The notes beneath the pieces are model-generated. The model was not told where the DNA came from. It made no database searches and saw nothing but the letters and a program-made list of their open reading frames with translations. DNA of 64,000 bases. It comes from Stakelama pacifica. Its GTDB lineage: Bacteria > Pseudomonadota > Alphaproteobacteria > Sphingomonadales > Sphingomonadaceae. The first letter of the stretch is position 1. Every line of letters begins with the position of its first letter. Shown here in pieces: positions 19,175 through 27,106 of the stretch. Location of the stretch: the NCBI RefSeq assembly GCF_004361835.1, contig NZ_SNWD01000001.1, positions 558,001-622,000 of the forward strand, in the 5' to 3' direction. The position numbers and the translations under genes are program-made.

Positions 19175-19726
19175 ATGACGCGCTTTACGGTCAATAATCA
19201 GCCGGTCGCTTACGACATGGGCCCCGAAACGCCGCTGCTCTGGGCGCTGCGCGATGCGTCCAACCTGACCGGGACAAAATATGGCTGCGGAACGGGTGAG
19301 TGCGGCGCGTGCACCGTCGATATCGACGGCAAGGCGGTGCGCTCGTGCCAGGTGACGATCGCGCAGATCGAGGGGACCTTCGTCACCACGATCGAGGGGC
19401 TTTCCCAGGATCGCAGCCATCCGGTGCAACAGGCGCTTATCGCGTCGAACGTGCCGCAATGCGGCTATTGCATACCGGGCATCGTAATGGCCGCATCGGC
19501 GCTGCTGCGCGAAAAGCGCGATCCGAGCGATTCCGAGATTGCCGAGGCGATCACCAATTTGTGCCGTTGCGGCATCTATCCCCGACTTACCGCCGCCATT
19601 CGTCAGGCGGCACGGATTGCGCGTGGCGATGAGCGGGTGACGCCGCCGCCGCGTCCCGGAACCGGCCCGGCCGAAGCCGCGCGCAGCGTCCCCGCGATCC
19701 GGGCCGAGGCGGCTGAAGCTGACTGA
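19175..19726 (+). CDS. [2Fe-2S] subunit of a xanthine dehydrogenase-family oxidoreductase
   Basis: A 183-residue small subunit carrying both clusters of molybdenum hydroxylases. The plant-ferredoxin-type cluster is held by C38, C43, C46 and C58 (YGCGTGECGACT to RSC), and the second by C96, C99, C130 and C132 (QCGYC, CRCGIYP). The last 30 residues are a Pro/Ala-rich tail. In isoquinoline 1-oxidoreductase-type enzymes (IorAB) the large molybdopterin subunit follows directly, but here the next gene is an RcnB-like protein, so the catalytic partner is absent from the locus. Confidence 0.92.
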   Translation: MTRFTVNNQPVAYDMGPETPLLWALRDASNLTGTKYGCGTGECGACTVDIDGKAVRSCQVTIAQIEGTFVTTIEGLSQDRSHPVQQALIASNVPQCGYCIPGIVMAASALLREKRDPSDSEIAEAITNLCRCGIYPRLTAAIRQAARIARGDERVTPPPRPGTGPAEAARSVPAIRAEAAEAD

Positions 19727-19819
19727 TTGCTTTCAGCGCAATTCAGACATGGCTAACCGGTTGCGCTTCATATTCCGCTCACGGACACCGGCATGGGCGC
19801 GGGCCGGCGGAGAAAGAAA

Positions 19820-20662
19820 ATGAGAAATCGGATTTTCGTGGCCTTGTTCGCTGTCACGGCGCTGGTTCCGGTCGCGGCCTTTGCCGCGCAACGTACCGAA
19901 GGCAGAGGCTCTATCGACATGCAGCGGCGCGATGCCGAACGAGGCCCGGGCTGGAATCGCGATCAGCAGCGGACGGATCGCCGTTTCGACCGCGAGGGGC
20001 GTCGCCCAGGCTCAGATGAATGGCTGCGCGAGCGCGAGCAGCAGCGCACTGCCCCTCCTCCGCCCGATCTGCGCAATCCGGCGGAACGTGCTCCGGACCG
20101 GCGCGAATGGCGCGACCGCGACGACCAGCGCGACCGGCGCCCTTCTCAGCCGCAGGACCGGCGCTGGAATATGACCAATGATTCGCCCCGTCCGATAGAG
20201 GCGGCACGCCCGGATCGCGGCGATCGCCGGGATGATCGCTGGCAACGACGGGACGACCGGCGCGACGATCGCGGCGATCGGCGGCGCTACTGGTCGAACG
20301 ATTCGCGCGATCAGCGCTATGACTGGCGCAATGTCCGCCATGACGGCGCACGCTGGGACAATGGCTGGCGGCGCAACGACCGCTATGACTGGCGCAATTA
20401 TCGCGCGCGCAACCGACATATCTATCACCTGCCGCGCTATTATGCGCCGCGCGGCTGGGACGGCGGCTATCGCCGGTTCAGAATCGGTGTGGTGATCGGC
20501 CCGGTTCTCTACAATTCCGGCTATTGGATCGGCGATCCGGGATATTATCGCCTGCCGCCCGTTTACGGTCCCTATCGCTGGGTCCGCTACTATAATGACG
20601 CGCTGCTCGTCGATCTTCGCTCCGGGATCGTCGTCGATACGGTCTACGACATTTTCTGGTAA
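19820..20662 (+). CDS. RcnB family periplasmic protein
   Basis: A 280-residue exported protein. The signal peptide MRNRIFVALFAVTALVPVAA ends near AFA-AQ (residue 22). The middle (about 25-195) is extremely rich in Arg, Asp and Trp with RDDRW/YDWRN units. The C-terminus has the RcnB core YYRLPPVYGPYRWVRYYNDALLVDL and ends VDTVYDIFW. E. coli RcnB tunes nickel and cobalt efflux, but most alphaproteobacterial members are uncharacterised. The ATG at 19,820 has a GGCGGAGAAAG ribosome site; an earlier ATG at 19,793 would precede the signal peptide and is less likely. A terminator follows. Confidence 0.85.
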   Translation: MRNRIFVALFAVTALVPVAAFAAQRTEGRGSIDMQRRDAERGPGWNRDQQRTDRRFDREGRRPGSDEWLREREQQRTAPPPPDLRNPAERAPDRREWRDRDDQRDRRPSQPQDRRWNMTNDSPRPIEAARPDRGDRRDDRWQRRDDRRDDRGDRRRYWSNDSRDQRYDWRNVRHDGARWDNGWRRNDRYDWRNYRARNRHIYHLPRYYAPRGWDGGYRRFRIGVVIGPVLYNSGYWIGDPGYYRLPPVYGPYRWVRYYNDALLVDLRSGIVVDTVYDIFW

Positions 20663-20675
20663 GCGACGCGGGTTC

Positions 20676-20707
20676 GGCCCGGTTCCTCGCGCGGGAGGAA
20701 TCGGGCC
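20676..20707 (+). terminator. Hairpin terminator after the RcnB-like gene
   Basis: A 13-bp stem (GGCCCGGTTCCTC paired with GAGGAATCGGGCC, one G-T pair) has a six-base loop and is followed by TCTT. It begins 14 bases after the RcnB stop. Its position argues against a start for the next gene at the TTG at 20,710 and for the GTG at 20,746. Confidence 0.7.
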
Positions 20708-20745
20708 TCTTGCATTTATCGGGCAGCTTTGCAGAAATACCGGCC

Positions 20746-21435
20746 GTGAGTATCAAAACATCGCCCCGCACCAGCCGTCACGGCAACGCTTCTCCGCTTC
20801 GCGCGCGCATCGGACAACAGGTCGCCGCACGCCTCGATACCAATCCGGCCGCCAAAAAGGCGAAGGTCACCGGCGCGCAGGTCTATTATATTCCCGAATA
20901 TCTCAGCGATCGCGACTGCGACATGCTGATGGAGAAGATCGACGCGAAAAGCCGTCGCTCGACCCTGCTTTCGGATAGTTCGGACCCGTATTTCCGCACC
21001 AGCGACAGCAGCGATATGGACCGCTGGTCCCCTGACATTCACCCCATCGAACAGCGCCTGTCGATGCTGCTCGGAATCCCGGAAGAAAATGGCGAGACGC
21101 TGCAGGGCCAGCGCTATGCGCCGGGGCAGCAATTTCGCGCGCATCATGATTTCTTTCACGAATCGCAAAGCTATTGGGAAGATATGAAGGCGCAGGGCGG
21201 GCAGCGCACCTGGACTGCGATGATCTATCTCAACCATGTCGAAGAGGGCGGTTCGACCTGGTTTCCGCAGATCGGCATGCGGGTAAAGCCGAAGCGCGGC
21301 CTGCTGCTCATCTGGAACAATATGGCGCCCGATGGCAGCCCGAATGAAAATACTCTGCACGAAGGGGTCGCGGTGACGAAGGGCACGAAATATATCGTGA
21401 CCAAATGGTTTCGCGAAGGCGCCTGGATTCGCTGA
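20746..21435 (+). CDS. Prolyl 4-hydroxylase-like 2OG-Fe(II) oxygenase
   Basis: A 229-residue P4Hc-domain protein. The iron triad is visible in FRAHHDFF (His-x-Asp) and TLHEGVAVTKGTKYIVTKWF, where the distal His and the 2-oxoglutarate-binding Lys lie. RTWTAMIYLNHVEEGGSTWFP is the typical core. Bacterial members hydroxylate proline in proteins or peptides; the target here is unknown. I chose the GTG at 20,746, giving VSIKTSPRTS, because the alternative TTG at 20,710 sits directly against the preceding terminator. It is followed by recJ on the same strand after about 125 bases. Confidence 0.85.
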   Translation: MSIKTSPRTSRHGNASPLRARIGQQVAARLDTNPAAKKAKVTGAQVYYIPEYLSDRDCDMLMEKIDAKSRRSTLLSDSSDPYFRTSDSSDMDRWSPDIHPIEQRLSMLLGIPEENGETLQGQRYAPGQQFRAHHDFFHESQSYWEDMKAQGGQRTWTAMIYLNHVEEGGSTWFPQIGMRVKPKRGLLLIWNNMAPDGSPNENTLHEGVAVTKGTKYIVTKWFREGAWIR

Positions 21436-21561
21436 CGCGCAGCGGCGGGCTCACTCGCTTCACCATGCATTTCAGCCGCACCGTTGCGGCCCTTCGACAG
21501 ATAATGGCGTGAGGAATCGCGGCGAACGGCTTCGCGCATCCTTGCCGCTCCGGGAAAAGAT

Positions 21562-23325
21562 ATGGACAGCGTTCTCAACATCACGACATCGATCCTCGGC
21601 CAGCGCTGGGCGTGGCGCGGGCTGGCGGCCGATGCGCGCGACCCCGGCTTCGCGCCCGACGATCTGGTGACGCAATTGCTGCTCTCGCGCGGGTGCCCGC
21701 GTGAGGAGCTCGACGCGCACCGGGCACCGAGCATTCGCGGCTTCATGCCCGATCCGTCGATCTTTCGCGATATGGACCGCGCGGCGGCGCGCCTCGCCGA
21801 TGCGATTCGCGCGGGCGAGACGATCACTGTCTTCGGCGATTATGATGTCGACGGCGCGACCTCCGCCGCGCTGCTGATCCGCCTGCTGCGCGATCTGGGC
21901 GTTGCGGCGGGCTATTATATCCCCGACCGGCTGATGGAAGGCTATGGCCCCTCGGGCGAAGCGCTGGTGCGGCTGAAGCAGCAGGGATCGGATCTGGTCG
22001 TCACCGTCGATTGCGGCGCGCAGGCGTTCGAAGCGCTCGACATGGCACGCGAGGCCGGGGTCGATGTCATCGTCGTCGACCATCATAAATGCGCCACTGC
22101 CCTGCCTTATGCCCATGCGCTGGTGAACCCCAATCGGCTCGATGAGGCGGAGGGGCGCGCGCATGGCCATCTCGCGGCGGTCGGCGTTGCGTTTCTGCTC
22201 GGCGCGGCACTGCTGCGCGAATTGCGCGGGCGGGGCTTTTTCAAGGGCCGTTCGGAGCCGCGCCTGCTCGACCTGCTCGATCTGGTCGCGCTGGGTACGG
22301 TGGCGGATGTCGCCTCGCTCAAAGGCCTCAACCGCGCTTTTGTCGCGCAGGGGCTGAAGGTCATGGCGCAGCGCCGCAATATCGGCATGAACGCGCTGAT
22401 CGAAGCCTCGCGCCTCACCCGCGCGCCCACCGCGACCGATCTCGGCTTCGCACTGGGGCCGCGCATCAATGCGGGGGGGCGGGTCGGCAAATCCGATCTC
22501 GGCGTGCGGCTGCTGACCACGCAGGATGCAGAGGAGGCTCGGACCATCGCCGCCGAACTCGACCGGCTGAACGAGGAGCGCCGCGCGATCGAAGCGATGG
22601 TGCAGGAGGGCGCTGAAGCGCTGTGCGCGCAAATGGGCGAACGCGCCGTCGCGGTGGTCGCAGCACAAGGCTGGCACCCCGGCGTCATCGGCATCGTCGC
22701 CGGGCGGCTGAAGGAAAAATTCGGACGACCTGCCATCGTGATTGCGCTTGACGAGAATGGCGTGGGGAAAGGATCGGGCCGCTCAATCGCAGGGGTCGAT
22801 CTGGGTGCGGCCATATTGGCGGCGAAGGATAGCGGCCTGCTGATCGCGGGCGGCGGCCATGCGATGGCGGCGGGGATCACCGTTGCAGAGGATTCGATCG
22901 GCGAATTTGCCGCATTCCTCGAAAGTTGGCTTGCCGACAGCATACGCGCCGCGATGCGCGACCGGGCGCTGCTGCTCGACGCCGTGCTCGCGCCGGGCGG
23001 CGTCAATCCCGCGCTGGTCGAGGCGATGGAATCGGGCGGTCCCTATGGCATGGGCTGGCCCTCGCCGCGCGTCGCCGCCGGGCCGGTGCGGATCGTCCGC
23101 GCCGATGTGGTAGGCGCAAATCATGTCCGCGCGATCGTCGCCGGCGATGACGGGCGCAGCATCAAGGCGATGGCATTCCGTCAGGCGGAAAGCCCGCTCG
23201 GCCTCGCTTTGCTGGGGGCGCCGAAGCATCGCAAGCTCTGGCTGGCCGGACGGGCAAAGATCGACGACTGGGCCTCCCGCCCCGCTGCGGAGCTCCATAT
23301 CGATGACGCTGCATGGGCCGAGTAA
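21562..23325 (+). CDS. recJ: Single-stranded-DNA-specific exonuclease RecJ
   Basis: A 587-residue RecJ, the 5'-3' exonuclease that acts on single-stranded DNA in recombination and mismatch repair. The DHH phosphoesterase motifs are complete: DYDVDG (93-98), VTVDCG (148-152) and VVDHHKC (DHH at 173-175). A DHHA1 domain follows (GGGHAMAAGITV) with a C-terminal OB fold ending in the AELHIDDAAWAE segment. Length and motif order match the family. It is a core chromosomal gene and is the last one before tRNA-Glu. Confidence 0.97.
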   Translation: MDSVLNITTSILGQRWAWRGLAADARDPGFAPDDLVTQLLLSRGCPREELDAHRAPSIRGFMPDPSIFRDMDRAAARLADAIRAGETITVFGDYDVDGATSAALLIRLLRDLGVAAGYYIPDRLMEGYGPSGEALVRLKQQGSDLVVTVDCGAQAFEALDMAREAGVDVIVVDHHKCATALPYAHALVNPNRLDEAEGRAHGHLAAVGVAFLLGAALLRELRGRGFFKGRSEPRLLDLLDLVALGTVADVASLKGLNRAFVAQGLKVMAQRRNIGMNALIEASRLTRAPTATDLGFALGPRINAGGRVGKSDLGVRLLTTQDAEEARTIAAELDRLNEERRAIEAMVQEGAEALCAQMGERAVAVVAAQGWHPGVIGIVAGRLKEKFGRPAIVIALDENGVGKGSGRSIAGVDLGAAILAAKDSGLLIAGGGHAMAAGITVAEDSIGEFAAFLESWLADSIRAAMRDRALLLDAVLAPGGVNPALVEAMESGGPYGMGWPSPRVAAGPVRIVRADVVGANHVRAIVAGDDGRSIKAMAFRQAESPLGLALLGAPKHRKLWLAGRAKIDDWASRPAAELHIDDAAWAE

Positions 23326-23394
23326 TTTTTTTGCAAAACAACTGTTGACCGATCCGATTCCTTCTCCTAATTCGCCGCCTCCACGCTTCGGCAT

Positions 23395-23470
23395 GGCCCC
23401 TTCGTCTAGCGGTCTAGGACGCGGCCCTTTCACGGCTGAAACACGGGTTCGATTCCCGTAGGGGTCACCA
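23395..23470 (+). tRNA. tRNA-Glu (anticodon TTC)
   Basis: A 76-base cloverleaf with encoded CCA. The acceptor stem GGCCCCT pairs with AGGGGTC (one G-T). The anticodon stem/loop has CTTTCAC with anticodon TTC. The T arm is CGGGTTCGATTCCCG. It marks the change from conserved chromosomal genes on its left to accessory and broken genes on its right, so its 3' end is a plausible integration site. Confidence 0.97.
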
Positions 23471-23718
23471 GTCAAGCGATTTATCGCGTTGATTTTGCGT
23501 GATAATTTTAGGAATCTCGAAATTCGATACCACAGGCGTTCCCACAATTTTCGCGGGTTCTGATGGTATCGTTCGGAACATAACGAGACCACATTCGACC
23601 AATCTTGCTCTGTTAATTTGGCAATTTGCGCCTCATCCTTCACCGTTGCGGCGGCATTCCGCCGTTCCGGAATAGACCGGTCCATTGCTGCCATGATCTT
23701 TGACGAAGGCAGTTTTCT

Positions 23719-24132
23719 ATGGCGACCATTGGACACGCGATCTTTCCCGATGATGCAGCCTCGGTGTTTGAGATTTGGCGTGAATATATCGCCAGCCCAA
23801 GCGTCAGCCTCGATTATCAAGGCATGAGGCAGAGTTCGCGAATCTGCCGGGGAAGTATGCGCCGCCTCGCGGGCGGTTGCTCTTGGCCGAACGAAACGAG
23901 CAAATCGATGGCTGCGTCGCACTTAGGATGGTGGACCACGAAATTGCCGAAATGAAACGCCTTTATGTCGTCCTCGCGCGCGAGGGGGGGGCTGGCTGGG
24001 TTATGCGCGGTCGAGCACTTAATCGCCGGAGCCCGGATAGCAGGTTACACTAAAATCCGCCTCGACGTGTTGGAGGAGTTCGCTCAAGAGCGGAGACTGT
24101 TGGCGGGCTGTCGAACGCCCCGCGCGTCGTGA
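23719..24132 (+). pseudogene. Frameshifted GNAT acetyltransferase remnant
   Basis: Three reading frames must be joined to recover one GNAT-like protein. The N-terminus MATIGHAIFPDDAASVFEIW starts at 23,719. After about 23,822 the frame moves to give AEFANLPGKYAPPRG, then NEQIDGCVALRMVDHEIAEM and KRLYVV. Past the G-run at about 23,983 a further shift gives VEHLIAGARIAGYTKIRLDV. The end after LEEFAQE is lost, with a stop at 24,130. The G-run and at least two shifts make it non-functional. The downstream boundary may be a deletion joining it to the exporter region. Confidence 0.7.
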
Positions 24133-24535
24133 GGAGGGCGAGCCGATGGCCCACCCAGCCTCCCACAGCGGCGAGAAGCCCGGCGATCTCGGGCGAAATG
24201 CCCCCTGCCCCCCAGACCGTCGTGCCGACAGCACGGTGCCGGCTTTGGGTGGGGTCAAGGTTGGCAGCAAGTTCGGCCTGCCGCACTGTACCAAGCCGCT
24301 GCGCCATCGCGAGGGTGTCCATGCCCATCGTGCTGGCCTCGATGCGGGCGAGGACGCGGCGCTGGCATGCCCAGTTTTTGGCGCCGTAGAGGTCTCGGCA
24401 TAATTGCGCAGAACCGGATGCTGCGCCTTCGCCCGCCTGACCGCACAGGCATCGGCAACCGTGACGATCTCAAGATCGGCGCGCAGCACGGCGTTGGTGG
24501 GCAGGCCGAGCGTACGCTTCGCGAAGGCTCGGCCA
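24133..24535. other. Stretch without a supported gene
   Basis: About 400 bases between the acetyltransferase remnant and the exporter channel gene. Several overlapping open frames exist on the minus strand. One contains a protein-like segment (TLGLPTNAVLRADLEIVTVA, about 24,460-24,520) and another GTVWGAGGISPEIAGLL-like residues near 24,200, suggesting a decayed gene read in two frames. I do not recognise the family. Confidence 0.4.
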
Positions 24536-25978
24536 TCACGGCCCCGCCATCCCTCCTTCCCAGCCGCCGCCGAGCGCAAGGAACAGCCGAACGCGATCCG
24601 AGGCGATGGACGCATCCGAGGCCGCCAGCGCCGCTTCGGTTGTGGCAAGGCTTCGCTGCGTGTCGAGCAGTTCAAGACCCGTTCCAAGACCGCCCCGAGT
24701 CATCCGGGCTTGTAGCGCGGAAGCCCTCCGGCTCTCATCGCGCGCGACCCTGAGCTTGACATTCTGGTCCAGATCGCGAGCATAGGCGCTGAGGGCCGTC
24801 TCGGTTTCGCGGAGAGCTGCGAGGACGCTGCTGTCAAATGCCGCCAGCGTCGCGCGCGCCGCTGCATCGCTTTCCGCGATCCGCGCCCTGGCGACGCGCC
24901 GGTTCGGGAAGGACCACGAGATGAGCGGGCCGAAGCTGAACCGCAACGCCGAATCGTCGACCAGCCCGCCCACGCTCCGCGAGGTCGTGCCGAGCGATGC
25001 GCCGAGGCTGACGCTCGGATAGAGGTCCGCCGTCGCCACGCCGATGCGCGCCGTCGCAGCCGCGAGCCGGCGTTCAGCTTCGCGGATGTCGGGCCGGCGC
25101 CGGATCAGCGCCACACCGTCGCCAATCGGCAGGGGGCGGTCGACGGAAGGGATGATCCGGCAGGTCGCAAGATCAGGCGGATAATCTTCGGGCGTCCGGC
25201 CGAGCAGCACGGCAAGGCTGTATAGTGCAGCTTTGCGGCTTGCCTCGATCGGCGGCAGCGCTGCCTCGAACTGAGCCAGAAGCGCGCGCGAGCGGGTAGC
25301 GTCGAGCGGCGTGTAGAGGCCAGCGCGCACGCCTCTTTCGGTGAGCGCGAGGCTTTGCCGCTGCAGTTCGACCGAATGGCGGGCAACGGTCATTCGCGCG
25401 CCGGCGGCGCAGGCATCTCCATAGGCGCCGACCACTCCGGCCACGACCGTCGTGCGCGCAAGGTCATAGGCGGCGGCCTGCGCTTCCGCATCAGCCTGCG
25501 CGGCCTCGATCGTGCGCCGAATCCGGCCCACGACGTCGAGTTCATAGGATATGCCGACGCCGGCGTCGAAGGTCGCATGGGTCCCGTTGGGCGAGCTGAG
25601 ACCGAGATTGGACGTCTCGCCCACCGTTACGCCGCCCGCCGCGGAAGTCTCGACGCCCGCACTGGCCTCGACCTCCTGGACGATCGCGCGCGCGCGTTCG
25701 AGATTGGCCGCCGCGACCCTGAGATCGGTGTTGGCCTCGATCGCTTCCTGGACGAGCGCATCCAGTTGGGGAACGGCGTAGAGGCGCCACCAGCGCTGAG
25801 GCAAGGGTTCAGCCGAATAGGCGGGCGATTTTCCTTCGGCAAAGCTCGCGGGCCGATCCGCGATCCCTGCGGGCAAGGGCGGTGCGCGATAGCTGGGACC
25901 GACCGTGCCACAGCCAGCGAGCATCAGCGCGCCCATCAGTCCGAGCGGCCTTTTCGTTCCGAAGCGCCCCATCGTCAT
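24536..25978 (-). CDS. Outer-membrane efflux channel lipoprotein (NodT family)
   Basis: A 480-residue TolC-like channel with a lipobox MLAGC near residue 23. Two OEP repeats are seen, including RRRPDIREAERRLAAATARIGVATADLYP in the second. It closes the MarR-FUSC-DUF1656-HlyD operon: its start overlaps the HlyD stop by four bases. With the FUSC pump and HlyD adaptor it would export aromatic or other small organic acids across both membranes. It is only distantly like the channel at 11,360 and lacks the Gly/Asn insertion. Confidence 0.92.
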   Translation of the reverse strand: MTMGRFGTKRPLGLMGALMLAGCGTVGPSYRAPPLPAGIADRPASFAEGKSPAYSAEPLPQRWWRLYAVPQLDALVQEAIEANTDLRVAAANLERARAIVQEVEASAGVETSAAGGVTVGETSNLGLSSPNGTHATFDAGVGISYELDVVGRIRRTIEAAQADAEAQAAAYDLARTTVVAGVVGAYGDACAAGARMTVARHSVELQRQSLALTERGVRAGLYTPLDATRSRALLAQFEAALPPIEASRKAALYSLAVLLGRTPEDYPPDLATCRIIPSVDRPLPIGDGVALIRRRPDIREAERRLAAATARIGVATADLYPSVSLGASLGTTSRSVGGLVDDSALRFSFGPLISWSFPNRRVARARIAESDAAARATLAAFDSSVLAALRETETALSAYARDLDQNVKLRVARDESRRASALQARMTRGGLGTGLELLDTQRSLATTEAALAASDASIASDRVRLFLALGGGWEGGMAGP

Positions 25979-26883
25979 TCGCTCCGACCGGGGCCGAGCG
26001 CATTTCCCGCGCCATCGAGCGTCACGGTGACCGTCCGGCCCGCGATCAGATCGATGCCGGGCGGCACCTTGTCAATGGCGATCCGCACAGGGATGCGCTG
26101 GGCAAGACGGACCCAGCTGAAGGTGGGATTGACATTCGCGAGTAGCGTTCCGGACGCGGTCGTCCGTTCGCGATCGTCAATGCCCGCCGATCGGCCTTCA
26201 ACATGGCCAGAAAGCGGCCTATCCTCGCCCATTACCCGCATCGTGACGCGGACGCCGGGGCGGATGTGCGAAAGCTTCGTCTCCTCGAAATAACCGGCAA
26301 CGTAGTAGCTGTCGGAATCGACCAGCGTCATCACGGGCTGCCCGGCGGCGGCATAGGCGCCGGGACGGAGCGAGAAATTGGTGACGATGCCGTTGACCGG
26401 CGCACGCACCTCGGCGCGCGCCAGATTGATGCGGGCGAGATCGCGATCAGCGATCGCCTGGGCATAGCGTGCGCGGGCCTCCTCGGCGGTGGAGCGGCGG
26501 TCGTCACGTTGCTGCCCCGAGACGATATCAGAGAGGGCCTGATAGCGGCGGTTCTCCCGTTCGGCGGCGTTCAACGTTGCCCGTGCCGTGGCGACAGCGG
26601 CCTCGGCCTGCTCAACGGCATTGCGCAGCCGAACATGGTCGATGGTAAACAGGATGTCGCCGCGCCTGACCACCTGGTTGTCGCGAACGTGGACCTGCTC
26701 GACCCGGCCCGACACGTCTGCCGCGAGAGGGACCACATCCGCCCTGATCTTCCCGTCGCGCGTCTGTGGCGCGTAGGTGTAGTAATTATAGAGGTGCCAG
26801 AAGACGAACACGCCCGCACCCACCACCAGCAGGGTGAGCAAGGGCTTGAGCAGGCGGAGGAGGGTATCGCGATCTAGGGTCAT
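25975..26883 (-). CDS. HlyD family periplasmic adaptor (EmrA/AaeA-like)
   Basis: A 302-residue membrane-fusion protein with one N-terminal membrane helix (about residues 8-27, LLKPLLTLLVVGAGVFVFW). Lipoyl halves AADVSGRVEQVHVRDNQVV and VRAPVNGIVTNFSLRPGAYA flank a helical hairpin. YYVAGYFEETKLSHIRPG is typical of AaeA. I use the ATG at 26,883; an upstream TTG at 26,910 would overlap the DUF1656 gene. It probably couples the FUSC pump to the outer-membrane channel encoded next. Confidence 0.9.
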   Translation of the reverse strand: MTLDRDTLLRLLKPLLTLLVVGAGVFVFWHLYNYYTYAPQTRDGKIRADVVPLAADVSGRVEQVHVRDNQVVRRGDILFTIDHVRLRNAVEQAEAAVATARATLNAAERENRRYQALSDIVSGQQRDDRRSTAEEARARYAQAIADRDLARINLARAEVRAPVNGIVTNFSLRPGAYAAAGQPVMTLVDSDSYYVAGYFEETKLSHIRPGVRVTMRVMGEDRPLSGHVEGRSAGIDDRERTTASGTLLANVNPTFSWVRLAQRIPVRIAIDKVPPGIDLIAGRTVTVTLDGAGNALGPGRSE

Positions 26884-26893
26884 GGCGGGCACT

Positions 26894-27106
26894 TCAGGAT
26901 GCGGTGACAAGGCGTAGAGCCAGAAAGGCGGTGCCGGTCAGGATGAGGAACAGGGCGGTGTCGAACAGCGGGCGCTGCCAGATGAGGCGGTAGAAGCTGA
27001 TGGACTCGAGCACCCGCGACAGCAGCAGGCGCATCGCGAAGCCGAGGATCGCGCAGAGGAGCAGCGGCGAAACGAACACGCCCGCGATGTCGATTTCGCC
27101 GATCAT
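26894..27106 (-). CDS. DUF1656 small membrane protein (AaeX-like)
   Basis: A 70-residue protein with two predicted membrane helices (about 11-30 and 47-66) and the family N-terminus EIDIAGVFVSPLL. Small DUF1656 proteins such as AaeX nearly always lie between a FUSC pump and its HlyD adaptor, as here. The start overlaps the FUSC stop (ATGA). Its role in the complex is not known. Confidence 0.9.
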   Translation of the reverse strand: MIGEIDIAGVFVSPLLLCAILGFAMRLLLSRVLESISFYRLIWQRPLFDTALFLILTGTAFLALRLVTAS

